Source: Vibrio sinensis
GTDB lineage: Bacteria; Pseudomonadota; Gammaproteobacteria; Enterobacterales; Vibrionaceae
Direction: 5' to 3'
NCBI RefSeq assembly: GCF_003605645.1
Contig: NZ_QVMU01000032.1
Location: forward strand, 351-52,004
Length of the DNA stretch: 51,654 nucleotides
Shown: positions 1-9,140 of the stretch, piece by piece
Layout of the letters: each line of letters begins with the position of its first letter
Position numbering within the stretch: the first letter of the stretch is position 1
The notes under the pieces: model-generated
Told to the model about the DNA's origin: nothing
The model's database searches: none
Seen by the model: only the letters and a program-made list of their open reading frames with translations
Position numbers and translations under genes: made by a program

Positions 1-450
1 CCCTCGCTGACGCTGTCAGCATCCACGCTAATTTTGACATACACAGTGTCATCGGAATTTGGATTATTTTCATCAACAATCGCACTGCTGACCGAGCCAT
101 GATCGGGATCGGCAGCCACCGCTTCAAACTGACCGTTATCAGTGACATTGTCGACGGCGACATTCAGTGCTTCAGAGCCCTCTTTTAAGAAATCATCAAT
201 CGCGTCGATGGTGAATTCAAACGAGCCTGAGTCGCCAATGGTGAAACTCTCAGGAAGTGCGCTGGTGTCAGCACCGCCAGCGGCCGCACCGGACCAATTG
301 AGATCGCCAGACACGAGCGTGCCTGCCGGAGGCGTCACTGGATTGCCATCGCTATCAACCAGTGTGAGCGTGTAAGTTAGCTCACCACCCTCGCTGACGC
401 TGTCAGCATCCACGCTAATTTTCACGTACACGGTGTCGTCTGAATTTGGC
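1..450 (-). repeat. Tandem 387-bp coding repeat of the adhesin
   Basis: The sequence starting ccctcgctgacgctgtcagc at base 1 recurs, nearly identical, at base 388. The period is 387 bp, i.e. 129 codons in frame (VYVKISVDADSVSEGG...). One full unit and the start of the next are visible, so the window ends inside the array and the copy number is unknown. Confidence 0.85.
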
Positions 451-1874
451 GTGTCATCAACAATAGAAGAGGTACCGTCAGCAGTATCGTTCTTCACAAA
501 TCCACTTGTAGTTTCTGCCGTTAACGAAACCGTCTCATTACCCTCAAGCAAGCGGTCATCAATTACTTTAACGAACACCTCTAAATTCGTACCGCCAGAT
601 AGAATAACTAAATCCGCATCAGTTAGTTCTCTATAACCACCAGCACCATCAGAAACGTAGAGTTGCTCTTCATAATCAATCCCTTTTGTCGCTGAATCTC
701 CATCTTTACCCAAAGTCAGAGCAAGCAAAACGTCTTCAGAAACCACTTCATCTAAGTTGACGTTAAATGACAGGTAAGCGTCATCAGATTCAGTAACAGG
801 CTCACCACCTATCACTTCCATATCTGCGACGGCTAACACGTCAACATTTACGGTGACAAAATCAAACCCGCCATTGCCATCCGAGACTTGAACGATAAAT
901 GAATTTTCACCATTGAAGTCTTGTTCTGGGGTAAAGACCCAATTACCCTCCGAGTCTACGGAGGCCGTACCATTTTCAGGTTGGGTGGTAACGGTATAAG
1001 AGAGCGTGTCGTTTTCTATATCTGTTGCGGTCACTTGTCCGTTAACCGCTTGGTCTTCTTTTGTCGTCACTTGAATATCGTCAACCAAGGGTTGATCTCC
1101 ATCGACAAAAACAGGAGCGTCATTGATTGGGTTAATCGTGACATCAACGGTTAAACTATCTGTGCCCCCATTTCCATCATCAACCGTCACGACAAAACTG
1201 TCAGAACCGTTGTAGTTTTCATTAGGAGTATAAGTCCATGAACCATCGGTGTTAACCTCAACAGTCCCATTGCCAGGCCCACTATCTAATTCAAATGTTA
1301 ATGTATCTTCATTGCCGTCTGTAGCAAGAAGTAGCCCATTTAGCTGCGTATCTTCATCTGTTACGACAGCCAAAGCCGCGCCAAGCGCTTGAGTATTCGC
1401 ATCAACAAAGACAGGATCTTTAAAAGCGAAACGATACTGCTCTAAAACACTCAAACTCTGAGTTCTTGATAAACCCAGAGCCTCTAAACCCTCAGTAATG
1501 AACTCAGTTTTAGCCATAGACTCATCGGCTACTCTTTGAACAGTCTCTAAACTCGTTAAACTTGAACCCGCATCCGTACCAGCAGCCGTATCAAACTCCT
1601 CACCTAACTGAGTTGGGTCTTGCCCTGACTCTAAAGCTGCAAAGATTTCAGCAACATCTTCAGTAATACCACGTGACGTTCCGTCTCCTTGAACAACCGC
1701 GAGTTCGATTGGGGCTTTATTTACATTTGGTAATTCATTGCCTTGTTGCATGACAACCTCTCCTGGTTTCGGTATTTCACCATCCAAAAGAACGCGCACT
1801 GTGCCTTCATCATTGACAACAACGATTTGACCTGCCGCAATATTACCCATCGAAATGTAAGCCCCAAATCCCAT
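1..1874 (-). CDS. LapA-like giant T1SS adhesin, N-terminal part (runs off left edge)
   Basis: Open frame of 624 codons from an ATG at 1872-1874, preceded by AAGGATG, to the window edge with no stop. Residues 1-150 resemble the LapA 'retention module' (MGFGAYISMGNIAAGQIVVV...), which in the LapA family stays in the outer-membrane pore. A TAAG motif at residues 96-99 (bases 1578-1589) matches the dialanine site cut by the periplasmic protease LapG. Residues about 155-255 and 260-350 are VCBS/cadherin-like domains (GSWTYTPNENYNGSDSF, NWVFTPEQDFNGENSF). A Calx-beta-like domain follows at about 365-480, then a 129-residue repeat that begins again at base 388. The protein should be a calcium-binding, cell-surface adhesin exported by a type I system whose genes are not in the window. 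Family assignment is strong; the ligand is unknown. Confidence 0.88.
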   Translation of the reverse strand, partial: MGFGAYISMGNIAAGQIVVVNDEGTVRVLLDGEIPKPGEVVMQQGNELPNVNKAPIELAVVQGDGTSRGITEDVAEIFAALESGQDPTQLGEEFDTAAGTDAGSSLTSLETVQRVADESMAKTEFITEGLEALGLSRTQSLSVLEQYRFAFKDPVFVDANTQALGAALAVVTDEDTQLNGLLLATDGNEDTLTFELDSGPGNGTVEVNTDGSWTYTPNENYNGSDSFVVTVDDGNGGTDSLTVDVTINPINDAPVFVDGDQPLVDDIQVTTKEDQAVNGQVTATDIENDTLSYTVTTQPENGTASVDSEGNWVFTPEQDFNGENSFIVQVSDGNGGFDFVTVNVDVLAVADMEVIGGEPVTESDDAYLSFNVNLDEVVSEDVLLALTLGKDGDSATKGIDYEEQLYVSDGAGGYRELTDADLVILSGGTNLEVFVKVIDDRLLEGNETVSLTAETTSGFVKNDTADGTSSIVDDTPNSDDTVYVKISVDADSVSEGGELTYTLTLVDSDGNPVTPPAGTLVSGDLNWSGAAAGGADTSALPESFTIGDSGSFEFTIDAIDDFLKEGSEALNVAVDNVTDNGQFEAVAADPDHGSVSSAIVDENNPNSDDTVYVKISVDADSVSE

Positions 1875-2500
1875 AAAACTCATCCTTATTACTTAAATAA
1901 TAATCACTCTAATTATTATCTATAGTTAGTTATCTGCTTATTTTGATAATAATTTAGCATTAAACTCACATAATAAAAAACACTCCAAGAACAAATGCCA
2001 AACAAATCAGCAATATTCAAGCCATTATCACAACACTAGGAATCTATTCAAGATCACAAATTGACTGAAATATACAAGCAACTATCGATTTAAATATTGA
2101 GTTAATATCAAATATTATTCAGAAAGAGAGTTACTTATATTGATACTTTCATATTTAAATACCCCTTTGCATCATAAACCTTAATTTATTTATGGATTTA
2201 TTACGATGCAGTTCTAACGACAAATTTTTCACATAGATACAAGGAAATCTTCCTACACTCTTTTCGCATTCGATGGGGAATTTTTTAATCTTTATATCTC
2301 TCTCAGATACCCATTTGTCTAGAAGCTCAAAAAGAACGCCAAACTGTCTCATCTATCAGACTTGGAACAAGGTACTATTGTTAGTCAACTTAATAAAAAC
2401 AGCTTATTCGTAAGACCATTTATCGTGTAGCCACTGTAGTTCACACGAGTACCAGTGTTGACGAATGAAGGACAGATATAGAAATAAAAGGGATTGAGAA
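1875..2500. other. AT-rich intergenic region between divergent adhesin and flippase genes
   Basis: 626 bp without a convincing gene. It must carry the promoters for the leftward adhesin and the rightward flippase. A 65-codon minus-strand ORF (2155-2352) has no ribosome binding site and no recognisable family. I see no clear operator or terminator. Confidence 0.5.
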
Positions 2501-3808
2501 GTGAAGTCATTACTGAAACAGTTTGTTGGAACCGCTGGTTTACAGTTTCTAAGCAAGGGAATCTCTGTCGTATCTGGTGTTATTTTCGCTCGCTTTCTTG
2601 GTGCTGAACAATATGGTCTTTATACCTATGTCTTTTCTATTGTTGCTATTATGGGGATTCCCGTTTTAGCTGGGGTTCCAAACTTACTGATTCGCGAGAT
2701 CGCTAGCTTTCATTTAGACAAAAATTGGGCTTTGCTTAAAGGAGTCATTCGCTGGTCACGAAGTTATGTGCTGATAATGGCGGCGATTATGGTGTCAATA
2801 GTACTTATGCTGATCTATAAAAACTATTATGATGAGCAAGTTGCAGCTCTATTATTCATTGCCGTTTGGAGTATTCCGCTACGCGGCATTGCAACCCAGC
2901 AAGATGCGCTTCTTAATGGATTTAGAAAACCCATCCTTGCACAACTTCCCTCCAAGCTTCTTGCTCCTTTAATCACAATTGGCATTCTTGCTTATTATAT
3001 TGTTACTGATCGCCAATTAACCTCAATGACATTGGTGAACATTTCAATAACCGCTCTCATATTCACTTGCGTACTTAGTATTTTTCTTGTTAGAAAAACC
3101 ATTAAAAGTAATGCCGTAGAAGCGAAAGCTCGTTACAACGTTAAAGCATGGCAAAAAGCCTTAATCCCTTTTTCTATTATGACACTTGTAGTCACTTTAA
3201 ATGCGGAGCTTGCTATTGTTTTACTTGGTTGGTTATCTGACCATGAAGCAGTTGCTTATTTTCGGGTCGCCATGCAAGCGGTCATGTTGATTTCGATAGT
3301 TCTTTCATCCGTTAACGCTGTGCTAATGCCCAATATTGCTCGTTCTTATCAAAACGATGACTTGGCAAATAGTCAGACGCTTCTCACTCGCTCGGTTCAA
3401 CTTACGGTCGTCGTATCCCTACCTATATTCCTTATCTTAGTACTTTGGGGGGATAACTTAATTACGTTTTTATTTGGTGCGGAATACCTTAGTGCCTATC
3501 CTGCACTAGTGGTTTTGTGTGTAGGACAATTAGTTAATGTTATACAGGGTTCAGCCGGATTGGTCTTGAATATGACTCGTAATGAAAATAAAACGCTACG
3601 TTCCTTGCTTATATCACTCTCTATCAACGTGATATTACTTGCTATTTTAATCCCATTATACGGCGAAATGGGAGCGGCATTCGCTGTTGCGATTAGTCTT
3701 TGTGTGAGCACTTTGTTTATGACAATCGATGTATGGCGACTTACGAAACTTAAAACCTGGCTGTCTATTAAGAATCAAAAACCCATCGAAGCACACGTTA
3801 ATTACTAA
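2501..3808 (+). CDS. Polysaccharide flippase, Wzx/MATE-like (MOP superfamily)
   Basis: 435 residues, start GTG shortly after AAAAGGGA. The N-terminus (FVGTAGLQFLSKGISVVSG, then FARFLGAEQYGLYTYVF) is the typical start of Wzx/RfbX-type oligosaccharide flippases. The rest is a run of about twelve hydrophobic membrane segments, the usual length and shape of the family. Such proteins move lipid-linked glycans across the inner membrane. No glycosyltransferase or polymerase genes lie next to it, so it is an orphan here and its glycan is unknown. It is transcribed away from the adhesin gene and towards a diguanylate cyclase. Confidence 0.85.
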   Translation: MKSLLKQFVGTAGLQFLSKGISVVSGVIFARFLGAEQYGLYTYVFSIVAIMGIPVLAGVPNLLIREIASFHLDKNWALLKGVIRWSRSYVLIMAAIMVSIVLMLIYKNYYDEQVAALLFIAVWSIPLRGIATQQDALLNGFRKPILAQLPSKLLAPLITIGILAYYIVTDRQLTSMTLVNISITALIFTCVLSIFLVRKTIKSNAVEAKARYNVKAWQKALIPFSIMTLVVTLNAELAIVLLGWLSDHEAVAYFRVAMQAVMLISIVLSSVNAVLMPNIARSYQNDDLANSQTLLTRSVQLTVVVSLPIFLILVLWGDNLITFLFGAEYLSAYPALVVLCVGQLVNVIQGSAGLVLNMTRNENKTLRSLLISLSINVILLAILIPLYGEMGAAFAVAISLCVSTLFMTIDVWRLTKLKTWLSIKNQKPIEAHVNY

Positions 3809-3829
3809 GTTCAAGGTGTTAATACAAAC

Positions 3830-3857
3830 AGGCTATCTTTGATTATTCAGGTAGCCT
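3830..3857 (+). terminator. Weak hairpin after the flippase gene
   Basis: AGGCTATCT at 3830-3838 pairs with AGGTAGCCT at 3849-3857, with one G-U pair. There is no following T run, so terminator function is uncertain. Confidence 0.35.
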
Positions 3858-4051
3858 TACTGACATAGAGCCTAATAATATTCATCTCCTCACAAAACTC
3901 CCCAAAACAAGTTTAGTTCTCTATTTAATTATGATGTCAAAACTTACAAAAGTGTGAAGCCCATCTCATTTGCCTATTGATCGAAATACTTAAACACATA
4001 CTATTGAACCATATTAGAGTTTAGGTATATCACGTTTAGGAAATGATCTAC

Positions 4052-5104
4052 ATGGAGTTAGACATATTTAACCCATCTCGCCATATTCGGCGCATCGTGC
4101 TTTTTTGGTTAAGTATGTTGTTAGCGATATTCACATCGTTATTTTCTTATCTAAGCTTCATGATTGACCAGCATTTCATTCTTGCTCTAGTACAACTTAT
4201 TTTTGCTTGTATCTCAACGTATGTCTGTTATCAGAGCTATAAACAAGATTGTTCTTTTTCCCTCGCTATTGTTTATTGCCTTGCCAGTATTATCGTTGTT
4301 GGTATTGCTACATTCATTCGCCCTTTAAATTATGGGGTTTATGTTTGGGCTTGCCTATTCCCAATATTGTTCTATTTGGTATTAAATAAAAAACAGAGTA
4401 CAACAGCAGCCTCATTTGCCCTAGCCATACAGTTATTTGTATTAAGCATGAAAGAGCAAAGTAATGACGGTTACATTCATATCCAATTATTGGTTAATTT
4501 CGTGCTTTGCTATCTCTGTATTTGGCTTGCCGCACACATGTTAGAAGCAAAGCGCCAGACGTCTGAAATATCTCTCGGCCAGTTAGCATCAAGAGATGCA
4601 TTAACTGGTGTACATAACAGATTGGCACTGATTCATAATTTTGAACGCTATCGTCAAGAGAGTGCAACACTCCCACTTTCGCTATTGGTACTTGATTTAG
4701 ATTTCTTTAAAGATGTTAATGACAGATACGGCCATACAACTGGAGATCGGGTTCTGGTTCAAACAGCAGCTCTGATTGACTCGTTTACTGATGAGCATTT
4801 AGTCTATCGAATTGGAGGCGAAGAGTTTTGCATTGCGTTACACAATACAAATATCATGCAAGCGCGAATCAAAGCAGAACAAATTCGAATTGCAATTGAA
4901 GAAAACGTATTCAACCATTCTGAAACACCGATCTCGCTAACGGCAAGTATCGGCATATATCAGTGCGATCATTTTAAGTCATTAGAAGAAGTTCTCGATA
5001 TCGCGGACAAACAGCTATACCGAGCAAAGAACAATGGGCGTAATCAAGTGATGGTATGCAATTCAGAACAAGACAAATTGGCCTGCTCTCAAATAAATTA
5101 CTAA
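4052..5104 (+). CDS. Membrane-bound diguanylate cyclase (GGDEF)
   Basis: 350 residues from ATG 4052. An ATG three codons earlier (4043) sits directly against the AGGAA, whereas 4052 has a 9-bp spacing, so 4052 is preferred. The first about 165 residues hold five to six membrane helices. The GGDEF domain follows (DALTGVHNRLALI, LDLDFFKDVNDRYGH), with GGEEF at residues 255-259, an active-site variant compatible with c-di-GMP synthesis from GTP. The RxxD inhibitory site normally five residues upstream is replaced by TDEH, so product inhibition is probably absent. The gene ends 12 bp from the convergent DUF2726 gene. The membrane sensor domain's signal is unknown. Confidence 0.9.
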   Translation: MELDIFNPSRHIRRIVLFWLSMLLAIFTSLFSYLSFMIDQHFILALVQLIFACISTYVCYQSYKQDCSFSLAIVYCLASIIVVGIATFIRPLNYGVYVWACLFPILFYLVLNKKQSTTAASFALAIQLFVLSMKEQSNDGYIHIQLLVNFVLCYLCIWLAAHMLEAKRQTSEISLGQLASRDALTGVHNRLALIHNFERYRQESATLPLSLLVLDLDFFKDVNDRYGHTTGDRVLVQTAALIDSFTDEHLVYRIGGEEFCIALHNTNIMQARIKAEQIRIAIEENVFNHSETPISLTASIGIYQCDHFKSLEEVLDIADKQLYRAKNNGRNQVMVCNSEQDKLACSQINY

Positions 5105-5116
5105 CCCGTTATTGTT

Positions 5117-5773
5117 TTAAGTAGTTTCGTCAAACACTACGTTATAATTTTCCGTGTAGGTACAATGTGGTTGTCTGCTACAGGTGAAGAAACGATGTCC
5201 CTTAAACTCACCTTGAGAGGCGGTTTTGATAACCATAGGACTACTACAGCGCTTGCAGAATCGAATCTCTTTCTCTGGCTCAATTAAATCAATATGCGCT
5301 GCTAGTAAGCGGCGAAGTTTTCCAACTTGGTACGTATGCTTCATTGACGTGCCAATCAGAGGAATATTGGCCGACTTACATGCATGAATTAATAGTTTCT
5401 GACGTTCAATTTTACCTTTCGTCAGTTCAACACCACTATCAAGTTCAATTGCGACTCTCACTTGCAAGGTCCGTGCATCACAAACCACGAAATCAAAGTG
5501 CGTTTTTGCAATTCTGTTTTGAGCAATAAACCAACGCTTTTTATCTGTGGCACTCGGTGTTACGACAGCGCTCATCAGCACTTTCGACATAACAATACCA
5601 TGATCACCGACTGCGCTCCTCAACGCATTATAAAAGGTTGATTCTTGCGTATTCAGCAAAGGTCCCTTCTTTTTATAGGTACTCTCTTTGAGTGAGTCTT
5701 GCTTCAAAAAACGATTATGGATAATCAAATAACAAGCAACAAACAAGACTAACACAACAACAATAAATTCCAT
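5117..5773 (-). CDS. Membrane-anchored DUF2726 protein with topoisomerase-type zinc ribbon
   Basis: 218 residues; GAGGTGATGG lies upstream of the ATG. Residues 2-18 form a single membrane helix (FIVVVLVLFVACYLIIH). Residues about 40-155 are a DUF2726 domain, related to restriction-endonuclease-like folds (FDFVVCDARTLQVRVAIELD). The C-terminus is a four-cysteine zinc ribbon like those of DNA topoisomerase I (CKRC ... CSRQPHC, about residues 174-203). The combination suggests a membrane-tethered nucleic-acid-binding protein. No function is established to my knowledge. Confidence 0.75.
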   Translation of the reverse strand: MEFIVVVLVLFVACYLIIHNRFLKQDSLKESTYKKKGPLLNTQESTFYNALRSAVGDHGIVMSKVLMSAVVTPSATDKKRWFIAQNRIAKTHFDFVVCDARTLQVRVAIELDSGVELTKGKIERQKLLIHACKSANIPLIGTSMKHTYQVGKLRRLLAAHIDLIEPEKEIRFCKRCSSPMVIKTASQGEFKGHRFFTCSRQPHCTYTENYNVVFDETT

Positions 5774-6114
5774 GATGTAACCATCACCTCAGGTTTGGTT
5801 GGATATCAATATATCCCGATGAGCAGTAAAGACGAATAACAAAGTCACCTAAGATACTTAAATTCACCTGGCATACATGTCAGCAACAGCAACAGCAACA
5901 GATAGCTTGGCTCCCGTGTCGGCTTACTGACATATAGATTTGCTAACGTATAAATTTGTGCGATTTTTACCATTTCACACCACAATTGGGTACTCTTTTT
6001 TTACCCGATGGGGTGACTCTAGCAACTTTCTACAATAGTAAACCGTTTGATTGATTCCAACTGACAGCAAGAAGTCCCATTTTTTTGCACCAGAATCATC
6101 ACTCTCATTGACTA
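5774..6114. other. Intergenic region with a short hexanucleotide repeat
   Basis: 341 bp between two minus-strand genes. It holds the upstream region of the DUF2726 gene and the downstream region of the response regulator. At 5881-5901 there is a perfect CAGCAA tandem repeat of 3.5 units. No gene or clear operator is seen. Confidence 0.5.
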
Positions 6115-6822
6115 TTAAGCTGGCTGGAGAGCTTTTTTATAACAACGTTCTGGTCGACCGACCGTACCATAATTTAAATCAGCTTCAAGCTCTCCTGAGC
6201 TGATTAGATATTCTAAGTAACGCCTTGCCGTTGTGCGACTTGCACCAATTTTTTCCCCAGCTTCATCCGCAGTGAGGCTAATGTGACGACTCGCTTTTGT
6301 CGAACTAAATAACACTCTAATTTTTTCCAGTGTCACACCATCTATCCCTTTAGGTAAACGTTGTACTCCACCTGTACTGGCCGTATTCGCTTGTAACATT
6401 TTGTCAACTAAGCCCTGGTTGAGATCGCACTCTTGAGTGAGTTGCTGCTTTTGCAGGGTATATTTTTGTAGTGCTGATTCTAAGCGCGGGAAAACGACAG
6501 GCTTAAGTAAATAATCCACAACGCCACCACGCATGGCTTGTTGGAGCGTTTCCATGTCTCGAGCTGCGGTGATAAGAATGACATCACAACGATGGTTCTC
6601 TCCACGTAGATTTTGCAAAATATCTAACCCGGTACCGTCAGGCAAGTAGACATCAAGTAGAATCAATTCTGGCTGAAATATATCGAGCTGCAACTCAGCC
6701 TCAGCTTGCGTCGTCGCAATGCCAATAACCTCATATCCGCCCATTTTTTCCAAATACTTTTGGTGCAACTGAGCAATGGTTATGTCATCTTCAATGATCA
6801 TTACCCTCACTTTGGTACTCAT
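6115..6822 (-). CDS. Response regulator, CitB/DcuR family
   Basis: 235 residues. The receiver domain (about 5-125) has the acidic pair E11/D12, phospho-acceptor D57 (LILLDVYLPDG) and K107 (YLLKP). The C-terminal DNA-binding domain (LTADEAGEKIGASRTTARRYLEYL) and the GRPE(R) segment near the end are typical of the CitB/DcuR/DctR group, which controls uptake or fermentation of di- and tricarboxylates. The start codon overlaps the sensor-kinase stop by 4 bp, so the two are co-transcribed and translationally coupled. No carboxylate transporter is directly adjacent; the closest candidate is the TRAP/TAXI system at 18.9-22.5 kb. The target is therefore inferred. Confidence 0.88.
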   Translation of the reverse strand: MSTKVRVMIIEDDITIAQLHQKYLEKMGGYEVIGIATTQAEAELQLDIFQPELILLDVYLPDGTGLDILQNLRGENHRCDVILITAARDMETLQQAMRGGVVDYLLKPVVFPRLESALQKYTLQKQQLTQECDLNQGLVDKMLQANTASTGGVQRLPKGIDGVTLEKIRVLFSSTKASRHISLTADEAGEKIGASRTTARRYLEYLISSGELEADLNYGTVGRPERCYKKALQPA

Positions 6823-8438
6823 ATCTGTTCTTCCTTAGGTAAATAAACCGTCATTCTCGCGCCAAAAACCTTATTATTCGTCATTTCTAACTCACCGCGA
6901 TAGCGTTGAGCTAGTTGGTTGACTAAGAAAAGTCCGACACCACGTGTTTCACAATTATTAGTTGAGACCCCTCTTTCTACTAATGACTCGGTCGTCAACT
7001 CTATAGGGAGTCCGCAGCCTAGATCATTCACTTCAAGAATAATTTCATTACCAAAATCGCTAACGGACACTTCTATCTTGATTCTATCTGGAGTAAACGT
7101 AGGATCCTCATTTATCGCCTTTCGTGTGGCATCAAATGCATTGTCGATGAGGTTTCCTAAAATAGTGACCAGATCCTGTGCATTGATCCGGTTAGGCAAG
7201 GGATTCAAACGACTCCCTTCTTCCACGACCAGACTTAACCCTAACTCTCTTGCTCGTTCAGTTTTACCAAGGAGCATGCCGGCAACTAATGGCTCTTTTA
7301 CCGTTTCACGTAAAAAATGAATTAAAGTTTGGTAGTGATCTGTCTCCTGCCCTATTAATTGTTGAACTGCGTCCAACTCCCCCATCTGGACCATTCCACC
7401 AATCGCGTTCAATTTATTACGATGTTCATGAGTTTGTGAACGTAATAACTCTGCGTACTCTTGTGTCTTCGCTAACTGTTCATTCAGTTCGTTTAATTCA
7501 TCACGTAATCGAAAACTCGACACAGCCCCCACGACTTTTCCATCGACGATAATTGGACTACGGTTAGCAATCAATCGTTGCCCACCCAAATAAAGGTTAA
7601 TATCTTGGTCTGTTCTTGGCGTCCAAAGCAGTGTCGATAAATCACTGTCTGGTAGTACTTCATTGATCGGTCTGTGCAAACTTTCTTGTTTTGATAAACC
7701 CAGTATTTGGCAGGCACTTTTGTTGATTGAGCGAAGAATACCTTGGTCATCGATACTCAAGATTCCCTCTTTAAGCGTTTCTAAAGTCACGTCAAGTTCA
7801 ACGTACAATCGAGCAATTTCCTCTGGTTCAAAACCCAGAATCGCTTTTTGAAAACGACGAGCAGCAAATCCAGAAATGAGTGCGTTGGCGCCAAGCACCA
7901 TAAAAGTCATACCTAATAAGTAAATCAAAAATGGTTCGATTCGGTCTTGTAAACGATCCACCAAATAGCCAACGGAAACAACACCAATAATCTCACCTTG
8001 ATCATTAACAACTGCCGATTTCCCTCTCACGGAATATCCCAAAGATCCTACAGCAAAAGAAACATAAGAACGCCCCTCAAGCAGTGCTTTCTGGTTATCT
8101 CCTCCTTTCATTGGTTTACCAATACGTGCATCAACAGGGTGCACAATTCGAATACCCTGCTTATCACCAATAACGATAAACGCAGCGCCGATCTGTTTAG
8201 TCAGAGTTCGATAACGATGCTGGAATTCTTCAGCGCTGTTTTCTTCTATCATGGTGACAACTTGAGGAGATTGAGCAAGAAATGACGCAACACCAAGCGC
8301 TTTTAATCCCATCTCTTCTTCTTGATTGTGTTTAAGGTATAGAAATCCAGCTGCAACTAAGATTAACAATTCAATCAGACCGGAAAGGGTCATAATAATC
8401 AGCATGCGTTTACGAAAAGTGATGCTACTCCATTTCAT
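6819..8438 (-). CDS. Sensor histidine kinase, CitA/DcuS family
   Basis: 539 residues. Membrane helix at about 13-35, periplasmic single-Cache (PASp) sensor at about 40-165 (IVHPVDARIGKPM, SYVSFAVGSLGYSVRGKSAV), second helix at about 170-190, cytoplasmic PAS at about 215-310, then the kinase core. The phospho-histidine is H337 in THEHRNKLNAIGG. The N box is GNLIDNAFDA (428-437), followed by the glycine boxes DLGCGLP and RGVGLFLVNQL. This is the architecture and length of citrate and C4-dicarboxylate sensors. It is the first gene of a two-gene operon. The ligand cannot be read from the sequence. Confidence 0.88.
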   Translation of the reverse strand: MKWSSITFRKRMLIIMTLSGLIELLILVAAGFLYLKHNQEEEMGLKALGVASFLAQSPQVVTMIEENSAEEFQHRYRTLTKQIGAAFIVIGDKQGIRIVHPVDARIGKPMKGGDNQKALLEGRSYVSFAVGSLGYSVRGKSAVVNDQGEIIGVVSVGYLVDRLQDRIEPFLIYLLGMTFMVLGANALISGFAARRFQKAILGFEPEEIARLYVELDVTLETLKEGILSIDDQGILRSINKSACQILGLSKQESLHRPINEVLPDSDLSTLLWTPRTDQDINLYLGGQRLIANRSPIIVDGKVVGAVSSFRLRDELNELNEQLAKTQEYAELLRSQTHEHRNKLNAIGGMVQMGELDAVQQLIGQETDHYQTLIHFLRETVKEPLVAGMLLGKTERARELGLSLVVEEGSRLNPLPNRINAQDLVTILGNLIDNAFDATRKAINEDPTFTPDRIKIEVSVSDFGNEIILEVNDLGCGLPIELTTESLVERGVSTNNCETRGVGLFLVNQLAQRYRGELEMTNNKVFGARMTVYLPKEEQI

Positions 8439-8889
8439 TTGCTCTACTTGTCCTTGTAAGAGTGTCTATCGAAAAACGTGTAACGAAGAAATATACTTTG
8501 ATTGAATTATGTAAAAGAGACGGGGTGACATATACCCAAGAAGCCTCAGATGCTTGTTTCAGTGGGAAATTATTGAAATAAGGCTATCATTGAATCGATG
8601 TTAGCTCGAGGTTTGGGGGTGGAAACTGTGAATCCTTGCTATTCTCGTCCAATACCACTTCCTGAATTGCGTTAAATCAACAGCTGTGTTTTAAACATAT
8701 TCTAACGCCAAATAACGCGCACAATCGTATATAAATTAATCATGCATTTGATTTAGATCAGAATTACGTTCGGTTAAATTTCATACTACACAGGATGCGC
8801 TATATACTTAGCAAACGATTGCAGATAGATGTGAGTTTATTTAAATCGGTCACTCAAGGATTGGTGAATCATACAAAGGAGCATGAACA
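8439..8889. other. Intergenic region with palindromic repeat-like element
   Basis: 451 bp between divergent genes. It holds an imperfect inverted repeat: 8535-8547 (CCCAAG..CCTC) pairs with 8608-8617 (GAGG..TTGGG). A related left half occurs at about 43151-43175. An FNR-like site lies at 8748-8761. No gene is seen. Confidence 0.45.
8748..8761. promoter_or_regulatory. FNR-like site
   Basis: TTGATTTAGATCAG matches the FNR consensus TTGATNNNNATCAA at nine of ten defined positions. It is about 130 bp upstream of the small ORF at 8890, so it may place that gene under anaerobic control. Prediction only. Confidence 0.4.
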
Positions 8890-9114
8890 ATGAAACGGGA
8901 CGTTTACGGTATTTGTCTCTCAAAATCGTTGCTATCAAATAATCTTTCTAGCACGTTTACACACGTACGAGCCTATCAACGTGATCTAGATGGCGAAGAT
9001 GCCAAAGTGATGCATGCTTTTCCTCAACTTTCAGGAGAAGAACTGCTTAATAATATGCAATCCACAAAACGCCTGTTATGGCGTGCCGAATTTCTATGTT
9101 CAGTAATTAAGTAA
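8890..9114 (+). CDS. Small hypothetical protein
   Basis: 74 residues, with a strong ribosome binding site (AAAGGAG) 9 bp before the ATG. I do not recognise a family. The protein is mixed polar with no signal peptide or membrane segment. It stands alone between the divergent kinase gene and the convergent TonB operon, with an FNR-like site upstream. The good RBS and lack of overlap with another gene argue that it is real. Confidence 0.55.
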   Translation: MKRDVYGICLSKSLLSNNLSSTFTHVRAYQRDLDGEDAKVMHAFPQLSGEELLNNMQSTKRLLWRAEFLCSVIK

Positions 9115-9140
9115 ATTGATTTTTGAGCCTTTTTTGAGAT

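Noticed and set aside
2155..2352. 65-codon minus-strand ORF between adhesin and flippase
   Set aside because: No ribosome binding site, no recognised family, AT-rich context; could be a remnant but cannot be supported.
5881..5901. CAGCAA repeat as a CRISPR or functional array
   Set aside because: Only 3.5 units of 6 bp without spacers; a simple microsatellite.
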